A stretch of DNA of 64,000 nt, from NCBI GenBank assembly GCA_963790525.1, contig CAWBOV010000004.1:186001-250000 (forward strand), in the 5' to 3' direction. A program made the translations under genes and the position numbers. This document shows, piece by piece, positions 1-7,768 of this stretch; within the stretch, counting starts at the first letter, position 1; every line of letters begins with the position of its first letter. The stretch is from CAWBOV01 sp963790525. Lineage in GTDB: Bacteria > Actinomycetota > Actinomycetes > Mycobacteriales > Jatrophihabitantaceae. Under the pieces are notes generated by a model. It was given only the letters and a program-made list of their open reading frames with translations, searched no databases and had not been told where the DNA came from.

Positions 1-440
1 TCGCCGAGATCGGCCCGAACTACGTCGAGCGTCCGGGTGGCTACACGCGGATCATCAAGGTGGGTCCCCGCAAGGGTGACAACGCCCAGATGGCCGTGAT
101 CGAGCTCGTCGAGTCCGTGACCGCCGCACAGTCGGTGGTCAAGGAAGGCGAGCGCGCCCGTGGCACCAAGGTCGCGCCCTCGAAGGCCCCGACGGGTCGC
201 ACCGCCGAGATCGCCGAGGACAACAAGGCCGAGTCCGCGACGGCCGCCGCCGTCGCCGCCGAGGCCGCGGACGCCGACGCGCTCGAGGTGGACGACGAGT
301 CCCTCCTCGAGGCCGACGCAGCCGAGGCCAGCGCCGAGGGTGGCGAGGAGGCCGGTGGTCTGGCCGCGATCGGTTTCGCCGACGAGGACGCCGCCGAGGC
401 CGGGGCAACCCCCGCAGCCGACGACGACACCGAGGCCTGA
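1..440 (+). CDS. rplQ: 50S ribosomal protein L17 (5'-truncated by window edge)
   Basis: Large-subunit protein bL17. The window opens inside the gene; the first complete codon is at position 3. The first ~40 visible residues carry the family's C-terminal core (GGYTRI, GPRKGDNA, MAVIELVE). After this comes a ~100-residue tail rich in Ala, Glu and Asp (ends DDDTEA), which is typical of actinobacterial L17 and absent from the short enterobacterial form. L17 normally ends the rpsM-rpsK-rpsD-rpoA-rplQ operon. truA follows after 22 bp on the same strand, as in mycobacteria. The tail is low-complexity but in normal high-GC codon use, so it is genuine coding sequence. Confidence 0.96.
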   Translation, partial: AEIGPNYVERPGGYTRIIKVGPRKGDNAQMAVIELVESVTAAQSVVKEGERARGTKVAPSKAPTGRTAEIAEDNKAESATAAAVAAEAADADALEVDDESLLEADAAEASAEGGEEAGGLAAIGFADEDAAEAGATPAADDDTEA

Positions 441-462
441 TCCGGTCCGGCACCAGTCACAC

Positions 463-1323
463 ATGAGCACGGCTGACGAGCCCGCCACCCCACACCGGGG
501 TGGCGGGCTCGTCCGCGTCCGCCTCGACATCGCCTACGACGGCACCGAGTTCTCCGGGTGGGCGCGCCAGCCCGGGCGGCGGACGGTCCAGGGCACGCTG
601 CAGGACGCGCTGGTGCAGGTGCTCCGCCTGCCCGAGGTGGAGCTGACGGTCGCCGGGCGGACCGACGCGGGGGTGCATGCGACCGGGCAGGTGGCCCATC
701 TCGACCTGCCGCCGGCGACGTGGCACGACGCCCACCCGCGGCTGATCCGCCGCCTGGGCGGGGTGCTCCCCGGCGACCTCCGGGTGCGGGCGGCCGAACC
801 TGCGCCCGAGGGGTTCGACGCCCGGTTCTCGGCACGCTGGCGGCGCTACGGCTACCGGGTCAGCGACGCCCAGGGTGGCGTCGACCCGCTGCGGCGCCGC
901 GACACGCTCTGGTGGCGCCGGAGCCTGGACGCTGCCGCCATGGACGCCGCGGCCCAGTTGCTGCTCGGCGAGCACGACTTCGCCGCGTACTGCCGCTACC
1001 GGGAGGGAGCGACGACGGTCCGGGGGCTGCTCGCCCTGGACGTCCGGCGCGCGGAGGACACGGTCACGATCACCGCCCAGGCCGACGCCTTCTGCCATTC
1101 GATGGTGCGTTCGCTCGTCGGTGCCCTGCTCGCCGTGGGGGAGGGGCAGCGCCCCGTCGACTGGCCGGCCTCACTGCTGTCGCTGCGGGAGCGGGCCAAC
1201 GGAGTGGCCGTGGCGCCGCCGCACGGGCTGACTCTCCAGGCAGTCGGCTACCCCGTCGACGGCGAGCTGGCCGCCCGGACCCTGATCACCCGCAACCGGC
1301 GCGAACCCGTGGCCGAGGGCTGA
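463..1323 (+). CDS. truA: tRNA pseudouridine(38-40) synthase TruA
   Basis: Isomerises uridines 38-40 in the anticodon arm of tRNAs. The 286-residue product begins with the family's RVRLDIAYDGTEFSGWARQ block and has the catalytic GRTDAGVHA motif (Asp68). Near the C-terminus SMVRSLVGALLAVG and the segment before TLQAVGYP match the dimer-forming TruA fold. ATG 463 is the only in-frame start after the rplQ stop and before the conserved core. Residues 5-17 are encoded by a perfect inverted repeat, so ribosome entry or transcription into truA may be attenuated. Position downstream of rplQ matches other actinomycetes. Confidence 0.96.
   Translation: MSTADEPATPHRGGGLVRVRLDIAYDGTEFSGWARQPGRRTVQGTLQDALVQVLRLPEVELTVAGRTDAGVHATGQVAHLDLPPATWHDAHPRLIRRLGGVLPGDLRVRAAEPAPEGFDARFSARWRRYGYRVSDAQGGVDPLRRRDTLWWRRSLDAAAMDAAAQLLLGEHDFAAYCRYREGATTVRGLLALDVRRAEDTVTITAQADAFCHSMVRSLVGALLAVGEGQRPVDWPASLLSLRERANGVAVAPPHGLTLQAVGYPVDGELAARTLITRNRREPVAEG
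475..513 (+). terminator. Perfect 17-bp hairpin at the rplQ/truA junction
   Basis: Positions 475-491 (GACGAGCCCGCCACCCC) are the exact reverse complement of 497-513, with a 5-nt loop. It lies 34 nt after the rplQ stop but inside the first 17 codons of truA. No T-run follows, so this would be a tail-less hairpin terminator or attenuator. The truA reading frame has no start codon beyond the hairpin, so it must be translated through. The role is inferred; the structure is directly visible. Confidence 0.6.
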
Positions 1324-1345
1324 CGGTCCACCCGGGCCGGTCCGC

Positions 1346-1936
1346 TCACGCGCGGAAGGCCAGGTTGTCGCGCCCGCACCAGTCCAGCACCGCCGGCCAT
1401 GCGCCGTAGCCGGACTCGGGGTTCAGGTGGCCGCCGCCGGCGATGAGCGTCGTCGGCATCTTCAACGTCACCCCGTAGGAGTGCACCGCGCCCTCGGGGC
1501 AGTACGGATCGTCGTCGGCGGCGACCAGGACGGTGCCGTCGGCGCCGGCCCGCACCGTGTCGACGTCCAGCGGCACGGGGAAGAACGTCGCCGCCTCAGG
1601 GATGTCGGAGTCCGGCGACGGCGGCGCGACCAGCGCCACCCGGGCCGGGCGGGGCAGGCCCGCGGTGTCGCCGACGTGGTGCAACCAGAGCACCGAGCCG
1701 AGGGAGTGACAGACCACGTCGTAGCCGTCCTCGGGGAGTCCCGTGAGCGTCTCGTGCAGCACCGACAGCCAGACATCCAGCGTCGGGGCGTCCGAGTCGG
1801 GGAGCGCGGGGAAGCGGACCTCGCGCCCGGCGCCGCTCAGCTCGCCGGCCAGCCAGGTGTACCAGTGTTCGGGTCGGGGGCCGTTGAGTCCGTGCAGGAT
1901 CACGGTCGGGACGGTGCGGGTGGGGCGACGGGGCAT
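1346..1936 (-). CDS. RBBP9/YdeN-type alpha/beta hydrolase
   Basis: A small (196 aa) serine hydrolase of the RBBP9/YdeN family. Visible parts: the N-terminal ILHGLNGPRPEHWYTWL oxyanion segment, nucleophile Ser78 in CHSLGS, a DDDPYCPEGA segment for the acid (Asp141-143), and His170 in GGGHLNPESGYG. There is no signal peptide, so it acts in the cytoplasm; the substrate is unknown. It converges with truA (22 bp apart) and starts 20 bp downstream of the flavoprotein gene on the same strand, with which it may be co-transcribed. Confidence 0.88.
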   Translation of the reverse strand: MPRRPTRTVPTVILHGLNGPRPEHWYTWLAGELSGAGREVRFPALPDSDAPTLDVWLSVLHETLTGLPEDGYDVVCHSLGSVLWLHHVGDTAGLPRPARVALVAPPSPDSDIPEAATFFPVPLDVDTVRAGADGTVLVAADDDPYCPEGAVHSYGVTLKMPTTLIAGGGHLNPESGYGAWPAVLDWCGRDNLAFRA

Positions 1937-1956
1937 GGCAGCACCCTATCGGTGGC

Positions 1957-3324
1957 TCAGAGCACGGCCCCCGGGTTGAGGATCCCGTCGGGGTCGAGCG
2001 CGAACTTGATCTTGCGGGACAGCGCCATGACGTCCTCGCCGAGGTAGGCGGGCAACCACTCCTTCTTGAGCCGGCCCACGCCGTGCTCGCCGGTGATCGT
2101 CCCGTTGAGCGAGAGCGCGAGTTCCATGACCTGCCCGAACGCGGTGGAGGCGCGGGCGGTGGAGTCCGGGTCGGCGATGTTGTAGACGACGATCGGGGTG
2201 GGTGTTGCCGTCACCGGCGTGGGCCACCGTCGCGATGAGGATGTCGTTGGCCGCCGAGATCTCGGCGATGCCCGCGACCAGCGCCGGCAGGTTGGGGATC
2301 GGGACGCCGACGTCCTCCAGCATCAGCTCGCCCTTCTTCTCCAGCGCGGGGAAGGCGGCGCGCCGGGCCACCGCGAAGGCCTCGCCCTCGGCGACGTCGC
2401 TGGTGGCGAAGACCTCGGTCGCGCCCGCGGCCAGGCAGGCCAGCTCCATCGACCTCGATCTCCTGCGCCGACGCCGCCCCGGGTGCGTCGGACTGCGCGA
2501 CCATGATCGCGCCGGCGTCCCGGTCGAGCCCCATCGACACCATGTCCTCCACGGCGTTGGTGGAGGCGTTGTCCATCAGTTCCAGCATCGACGGCCGCAG
2601 CACCCCGGTGATCGCCAGCACCGCCTCGGACGCGGCTGTCATGGTCGGGAACGTCGCGACCAGGGTGGACGCCGGCGGCTTGGCGGGCAGCAGCCGCAGC
2701 GTCGCCTCGGTGATGATGCCCAGCGTGCCCTCCGCAGCCCACGAACAACTTCGTCAGCGACAGCCCGGCGACGTCCTTGATCCGCGGGCCGCCCAGCCGC
2801 ACGGCGGTGCCGTCGGCCAGGACCACCTCCAGGCCGAGCACGTAGTCGGTGGTGACCCCGTACTTGACGCAGCACAGGCCGCCGGCGTTCGTCGCGACGT
2901 TGCCGCCGATGGAGCACATCTCGAAGGAGGACGGGTCGGGCGGATACCAGAGCCCGTGGGCGGCGGCGGCCTTCTTGACCTCGACGTTGAACGGCCCGGG
3001 CTGGACGACCGCGGTGCGGTTCGCGGTGTCGATGGTGATCGCGCGCATCCGCTCCATGCTCAGCACGATGCCGCCCTCGACCGCGCTGGATCCCCCGGAC
3101 AGTCCGCTGCCGGCCCCGCGCGGGACGACCGGAACGCGGTGCGCGGTGGCCCAGCGCATCACCGCCTGCACGTCGGCCGTGCAGGTGGGGCGCACCACCG
3201 CGCAGGGCATGCCCGCGTTCGGGTCGCGGGCCCAGTCCTGGCGATAGGCGATGACGACGTCAGGGTCGGTCGTCACGACCCCGTCGGGCAGCGTGGAGAT
3301 CAGGTCGGTGAGGTCGACGTCCAT
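1957..3324 (-). pseudogene. glcD: FAD-linked oxidase, glycolate oxidase subunit GlcD type (three frameshifts)
   Basis: Flavoprotein oxidising a 2-hydroxy acid (glycolate or D-lactate type). The N-terminal FAD-binding PCMH domain (VPRGAGSGLSGGS, NVATNAGGLCCVKYG, VLADGTAVRLGG) and the C-terminal FAD-oxidase domain (ATVAHAGDGNTHP, NGTITGEHGVGRLKKEWL, DPDGILNPGAVL) are complete. They lie in four successive frames: single extra bases occur near 2732, 2452 and 2197. Each junction restores a perfectly conserved sequence if one base is dropped, and no residues are lost. I infer a functional ~455-residue gene read with base-calling errors; real decay is the alternative. ATG 3324 fits the family N-terminus (MDVDLTDLI). 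It diverges from the ABC-F gene. Confidence 0.85.
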
Positions 3325-3448
3325 GTCTGCATCATCCCAGCCGGGCCGCGGCGTGTCCCGGGTCTGTGGCGAAGTGCCCGAGGGCGGATGGCGCACCCCG
3401 GGGCGCCGGGATTGGCCACAGCGAGGGGCGAGCGGCGACACTCCTCCG

Positions 3449-5176
3449 GTGGGTTATGTCGACGTCTCCGGGATCCGGCACCAGCTCTCCGACGGCAGGG
3501 TGCTGCTCGAGGACGCGACCTTCCGCGTGGGCGACGGCGCCAAGGCCGCCCTGGTGGGCGCCAACGGTGCCGGGAAGACGACGCTGCTGCGCCTGATCTC
3601 CGGCGATCTCGTGCCGCAGGCCGGGACGATCGCGAGGACCGGCGGCCTCGGCGTCATGCGCCAGTTCATCGGCTCGGTCCGCGATGCCACCAGCATCGAG
3701 GAGTTCCTGCTCGGGCTGTCGCCGCCGGCCCTGCGGAGCGCGGCCGAGGGGCTGGCCCGCGCCGAGCTGGCCATGATGGAGCGCGACGACACGGCCAGCC
3801 AGATGCGGTACGCCGACGCTCTGGCCGACTGGGGCGACGCCGGCGGCTACGACGTCGAGGTCCGCTGGGACACCGTCACCGTCGCCGCCCTCGGCCTGCC
3901 GTTCGAGCGCTGCAAGTACCGCGAGATCTCGACCCTGTCCGGCGGCGAGCAGAAACGGCTCGCGCTCGAGGCACTGCTGCGCGGCCCCGACGAGGTGCTG
4001 CTCCTCGACGAGCCCGACAACTACCTCGACATCCCCGGCAAGCGCTGGCTCGAGCAGCGCCTGGCCGAGACCCCCAAGACCGTGCTGTTCGTCAGCCACG
4101 ACCGTGAGCTGCTCGCGCATGTCGCCGACCGGATCGTGACCGTCGAGGGCGGCACCACCTGGGTGCACGGCGGGGGCTTCGCGAGTTATCACGCGGCGCG
4201 GTCCTCCCGCCACGAGCGCATGGCCGAGGTCAGGCGCCGGTGGGAGGAGGAGCACGCCCGTCTGGTCGAGCTGACCCGCACGCTCCAGCAGCAGGCCAAG
4301 ATCAGCCCGGACATGGCGTCGCGGTACCGCGCCATGCGCACGAGGCTGGACAAGTTCGAGGCCGTCGGCCCACCTCCGGACAAGCCCGAGGAGCAGTCGG
4401 TGACGATGCGCCTGCGCGGTGGACGGACCGGGGTGCGGGCGGTGACCTGCCAGGAACTGGAGCTGACGGGGCTCATGGCGCCGTTCGACCTGGAGATCTT
4501 CTACGGGGACCGGGTCGCGGTGCTCGGGGCCAACGGCGCGGGCAAGTCGCACTTCCTGCGCCTGCTCGCCGGCGATCCGGTGCTGCACCGGGGGACGGTG
4601 AAGCTCGGCGCGCGGGTCGCCCCCGGGATGTTCGCCCAGACCCACGCCCATCCCGAGTGGGCCGACCGCACCCCGGTGGACGTGCTCTGGCACGGCGACG
4701 GCGACCGCTCCGGCGTCGATCGCGGCCGGGCGATGGGTGCGCTGCGGCGGTACGGGCTGCAGGAGCAGGGCGACCAGAACTTCAGCACCCTCTCCGGCGG
4801 GCAGCAGGCGCGCTTCCAGATCCTGCTGCTCGAACTGTCGGGGGCGACCCTGCTGCTTCTCGACGAACCGACCGACAACCTCGACGTGATGAGCGCCGAG
4901 GCGCTGGAGGAGGCGCTCGACTCCTACGAGGGCACGGTGGTCTCCGTCACCCACGATCGCTGGTTCGCGCGCGGTTTCGATCGCTTCGTGGTCTTCGGCA
5001 CCGACGGTGTGGTCCGCGAGAGCGACGCCGAGTCGAGCATCGCGGCCTGCCTAGCGCGAGCCCGGGGTTTTGCTAGTCCAGCACCGGCCCGGTATCGTGG
5101 CCTGTTGGTGCCAGTCGCCGTTCATCGCGCGCGCCATGGAACCTTGGTTCGTCGGTCGATCCGTCTTCCGCCGTGA
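3449..5176 (+). CDS. ABC-F family ATPase (duplicated ATPase domains)
   Basis: Soluble twin-ATPase protein of the ABC-F class, whose studied members act on ribosomes (translation factors or ribosome protection). First domain: Walker A GANGAGKTT (about residues 37-45), signature LSGGEQKRLAL, Walker B LLLDEPDNYLD. Second domain: GANGAGKSHFL (~360), LSGGQQARFQ, LLLDEPTDNLD. There are no membrane segments. GTG 3449 is chosen because VGYVDVSGIRHQL matches the usual N-terminus. The last ~45 residues do not look like the family's C-terminus and run over the rplM promoter, so the true stop may be near 5053 with an indel just upstream. Whether it gives antibiotic resistance cannot be told. Confidence 0.88.
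   Translation: MGYVDVSGIRHQLSDGRVLLEDATFRVGDGAKAALVGANGAGKTTLLRLISGDLVPQAGTIARTGGLGVMRQFIGSVRDATSIEEFLLGLSPPALRSAAEGLARAELAMMERDDTASQMRYADALADWGDAGGYDVEVRWDTVTVAALGLPFERCKYREISTLSGGEQKRLALEALLRGPDEVLLLDEPDNYLDIPGKRWLEQRLAETPKTVLFVSHDRELLAHVADRIVTVEGGTTWVHGGGFASYHAARSSRHERMAEVRRRWEEEHARLVELTRTLQQQAKISPDMASRYRAMRTRLDKFEAVGPPPDKPEEQSVTMRLRGGRTGVRAVTCQELELTGLMAPFDLEIFYGDRVAVLGANGAGKSHFLRLLAGDPVLHRGTVKLGARVAPGMFAQTHAHPEWADRTPVDVLWHGDGDRSGVDRGRAMGALRRYGLQEQGDQNFSTLSGGQQARFQILLLELSGATLLLLDEPTDNLDVMSAEALEEALDSYEGTVVSVTHDRWFARGFDRFVVFGTDGVVRESDAESSIAACLARARGFASPAPARYRGLLVPVAVHRARHGTLVRRSIRLPP
5070..5098 (+). promoter_or_regulatory. Probable sigma-70-type promoter of rplM-rpsI
   Basis: TTGCTA (5070-5075) and TATCGT (5093-5098) are separated by exactly 17 bp, 147 bp before the rplM start. 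This leaves a long leader (about 5105-5244) with room for ribosomal-protein feedback control, for which no specific structure was identified. A CTAGC/GCTAG pair (5051-5055, 5072-5076) overlaps the -35 box. Confidence 0.55.
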
Positions 5177-5244
5177 CCCACCGCACGAACCGACCTGTTC
5201 TATCGAGCCTGTCTGAACCAAGCCTGAGAAATGAGAGTAGATCC

Positions 5245-5694
5245 GTGCCGCAGGACAAGACGTACACCCCGAAGCCTGGCGAGATCGCCCGGAAGTGGCA
5301 TGTCATCGATGCCAATGACGTCGTCCTCGGCCGACTCGCCAGCCAGGTAGCCACGCTCCTGCGCGGCAAGCACAAGCCGACCTACGCCCCGCACGTCGAC
5401 ACCGGCGACTTCGTCGTCATCGTCAACGCGGAGAAGGTCGCCGTGAGCGGCGCGAAGCGCGACGAGTTCCGCTACCGCCACTCCGGTTACCCGGGCGGGC
5501 TGTCGCAGCGCACCGTCGGCGAACTGCTCGACACCAAGCCGGCACGCGTGATCGAGCTGGCCGTCAAGGGCATGCTCCCGAAGAACACCCTGGGCCGCGC
5601 GCAGCTGTCCAAGCTCAAGGTCTACGCCGGCCCGGACCACCCGCACCAGGCGCAGCAGCCCGAACCGTTCGAGATCAAGCAGATCGCCCAGTAG
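5245..5694 (+). CDS. rplM: 50S ribosomal protein L13
   Basis: Early-assembling large-subunit protein uL13. The 149-residue product has the family landmarks WHVIDANDVVLGRLAS, LLRGKHKPTY, GDFVVIVNAEKV, YRHSGYPGG and AVKGMLPKNTLGR. GTG 5245 is preferred over an upstream GTG because PQDKTYTPKPGEIARKWHVIDA matches the usual N-terminus and a purine-rich GAGAG stretch sits 7-12 nt upstream. It is followed by rpsI after 66 bp, the standard L13-S9 operon. Confidence 0.97.
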   Translation: MPQDKTYTPKPGEIARKWHVIDANDVVLGRLASQVATLLRGKHKPTYAPHVDTGDFVVIVNAEKVAVSGAKRDEFRYRHSGYPGGLSQRTVGELLDTKPARVIELAVKGMLPKNTLGRAQLSKLKVYAGPDHPHQAQQPEPFEIKQIAQ

Positions 5695-5760
5695 TTTCCG
5701 CCGCATCACCCGTCTCGCCGCAGGGCGCGTCGTGAAGTCAACATCTTGGAGAGCCCAGTC

Positions 5761-6162
5761 GTGACCAGCACCATCAACGCGAACCGTCCCGCTGTCGGTC
5801 GCCGCAAAGAGGCCGTCGTTCGCGTTCGCCTGGCGGCGGGCACCGGCAAGTTCACCCTGAACGGGCGCTCGTTGGAGGACTACTTCCCCAACAAGGTCCA
5901 CCAGCAGCTCATCCGTGAGCCGTTCGTGACGCTCGAGAAGGACAACCAGTACGACGTGGTCGCCACGCTCAGCGGCGGCGGCATCACCGGTCAGGCCGGT
6001 GCGCTGCGCCTGGGCATCGCCCGCGTGCTGATCGACCTCGAGCCCGAGGACCGTCCGGCGCTGAAGAAGGCCGGCTTCCTGACCCGCGACCCGCGGATCA
6101 AGGAGCGGAAGAAGTACGGCCTGAAGAAGGCCCGCAAGGCTCCCCAGTACTCGAAGCGGTAG
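5761..6162 (+). CDS. rpsI: 30S ribosomal protein S9
   Basis: Small-subunit head protein uS9, whose C-terminal tail reaches the P-site tRNA. The 133-residue sequence shows VGRRKEAVVRVRL, GKFTLNGRSLEDYFP, GGGITGQAGALRLGIARVL, LTRDPRIKERKKYGLKKARKAPQYSKR; the basic KR end is intact. GTG 5761 is preferred over TTG 5746, because GGAGAG at 5748-5753 makes a good ribosome binding site for the former. It forms an operon with rplM and lies 13 bp before glmM. Confidence 0.97.
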   Translation: MTSTINANRPAVGRRKEAVVRVRLAAGTGKFTLNGRSLEDYFPNKVHQQLIREPFVTLEKDNQYDVVATLSGGGITGQAGALRLGIARVLIDLEPEDRPALKKAGFLTRDPRIKERKKYGLKKARKAPQYSKR

Positions 6163-6175
6163 TCGCGACCTCGCT

Positions 6176-7522
6176 GTGGGTCGCCTCTTCGGTACCGACG
6201 GAGTCCGCGGACTCGCCAACTCCGAGCTGACGCCCTCGCTCGCGCTCGCGGTGGCAGCTGCCGCCGCCGACGTCCTCGTCGGACCGGGCGTGGGACGGGC
6301 GACGGCCGTGGTGGGCCGGGACCCGCGGATCTCGGGCGTGATGCTCGAGGCCGCTGTCGTCGCCGGTCTCACCAGCGCCGGTGTGGACGTGATCCGCGTC
6401 GGCGTGCTGCCGACCCCGGCGGTCGCGTTCCTGACCGGCGAGTTCGGCGCCGATCTCGGCATCATGCTGTCGGCCAGCCACAACCCGATGCCCGACAACG
6501 GCATCAAGATCTTCGCTGCCGGCGGTCACAAGCTCTCCGACGACACCGAGGAGCGGATCGAGGAGCTCCTGGAAGCCCGGAGCGCGGGGACCGACGACAC
6601 CGTGCGCCCCATCGGCGCGGCCCTGGGCACCGTCCGTGACGACGTCGACGGGGCCGAGCGGTATCTGGCCCACCTGCTGTCCGCCGTGCCGACGCGGCTC
6701 GACGGGCTGCGGGTCATCGTCGACTGCGCCAACGGGGCTGCCTCCACCGTGGCTCCCGAGCTGTACCGCCGCGCCGGCGCCGAGGTCATCGCGATCGCCG
6801 CCGAGCCGAACGGCCTGAACATCAACGACGGGGTCGGTTCCACGCACATCGGGGTCGTCGCCGAGGCGGTCCGGACCCTCGGCGCCGATCTCGGCATCGC
6901 CCACGACGGTGACGCCGACCGCTGCAACGCGGTGGACGCCGACGGCGAGCTGATCGACGGCGACCAGATCCTCGCCCTGCTGGCGCTGGAGCTGCACGAG
7001 GCGGGACGGCTGAAGGACTCCACCGTGGTGGCCACGGTGATGAGCAACATCGGCTTCCACCGGGCGATGCGCTCGGCCGGGATCTCGGTGGTCTCGGCCG
7101 CCGTGGGTGACCGTTACGTGCTCGAGGAACTGCACCAGCGCGGCCTCAGCCTGGGCGGCGAGCAGAGCGGGCACGTCATCTTCACCGAGGCGGCCACCAC
7201 CGGCGACGGGCTGCTGACCGCACTGCACCTGATGTCGGTGCTGCACGCGTCCGGGCGCCCGCTCGGGGAACTGGCTGCTGTGGTCCAGCGCTCACCCCAG
7301 GTCCTGCTGAACGTCCCCGTCACCGACCGCGTCTCGGCGGCGTCGTCGGAGACCGTCCACGCCGCGGTGGCCGCCGCCGAGGACGAGCTCGGCGAGGACG
7401 GGCGCATCCTGTTGCGCGCATCCGGTACCGAGCAGCTCGTGCGGGTGATGGTCGAGGCGCCCACCGCAGAGCAGGCCGAAGCGGTGGCCCAGCGGGTCGC
7501 CGCCGTCGTCGCCGCCGGCTGA
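6176..7522 (+). CDS. glmM: Phosphoglucosamine mutase GlmM
   Basis: Interconverts glucosamine-6-phosphate and glucosamine-1-phosphate for UDP-GlcNAc and peptidoglycan synthesis. It is 448 residues, the family norm. The phosphoserine loop is IMLSASHNP (Ser101), the Mg2+ loop DGDADRC (Asp244, Asp246, Asp248), the sugar-binding loop GGEQSGH, and the phosphate-binding loop RASGTEQLVRVM near the C-terminus. The GTG start gives the conserved MGRLFGTDGVRG N-terminus. Only 13 bp separate it from rpsI, suggesting read-through from the ribosomal promoter; glmS follows 3.6 kb later. Confidence 0.97.
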   Translation: MGRLFGTDGVRGLANSELTPSLALAVAAAAADVLVGPGVGRATAVVGRDPRISGVMLEAAVVAGLTSAGVDVIRVGVLPTPAVAFLTGEFGADLGIMLSASHNPMPDNGIKIFAAGGHKLSDDTEERIEELLEARSAGTDDTVRPIGAALGTVRDDVDGAERYLAHLLSAVPTRLDGLRVIVDCANGAASTVAPELYRRAGAEVIAIAAEPNGLNINDGVGSTHIGVVAEAVRTLGADLGIAHDGDADRCNAVDADGELIDGDQILALLALELHEAGRLKDSTVVATVMSNIGFHRAMRSAGISVVSAAVGDRYVLEELHQRGLSLGGEQSGHVIFTEAATTGDGLLTALHLMSVLHASGRPLGELAAVVQRSPQVLLNVPVTDRVSAASSETVHAAVAAAEDELGEDGRILLRASGTEQLVRVMVEAPTAEQAEAVAQRVAAVVAAG

Positions 7523-7570
7523 GCGGCCCGGCCGGGCGCGCTCGGGGTTATCCTTGCGCTGGAGACGACA

Positions 7571-7768
7571 ATGCGCCGGTGCAGACTTCTTCCTGTCGAA
7601 TTGCTGCATCGGGGAGCATCACCTGGCATGCTCGGCGGACAATCGGACTCTGAGAGAGCGGACGTGGCGGTGGCGGCAACCGATCGGGCAGGCACGGTGA
7701 GCGTCCTGCCGACCGCATTCCGTCGCGTTCGGGCCCTGTTCCCGGGGAGTTCTCGTGGCCGCACCTGA
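7571..7768 (+). CDS. Possible small upstream ORF before the ECF gene (doubtful)
   Basis: A 65-codon frame starting ATG 7571 has GGAG 7-8 nt upstream and a -10-like TATCCT at 7549-7554, and it overlaps the sigma-factor start by 14 bp, which would allow translational coupling. Against it: codon use is less GC-rich at third positions than that of its neighbours, it is Arg-rich, and it has no recognisable domain. It could equally be untranslated leader. Gap 7523-7754 otherwise shows nothing. Confidence 0.22.
   Translation: MRRCRLLPVELLHRGASPGMLGGQSDSERADVAVAATDRAGTVSVLPTAFRRVRALFPGSSRGRT

Noticed and set aside
1957..3324. Programmed ribosomal frameshifting in glcD
   Set aside because: Three separate shifts in one gene without slippery heptamers or a shared context; sequencing error is simpler.
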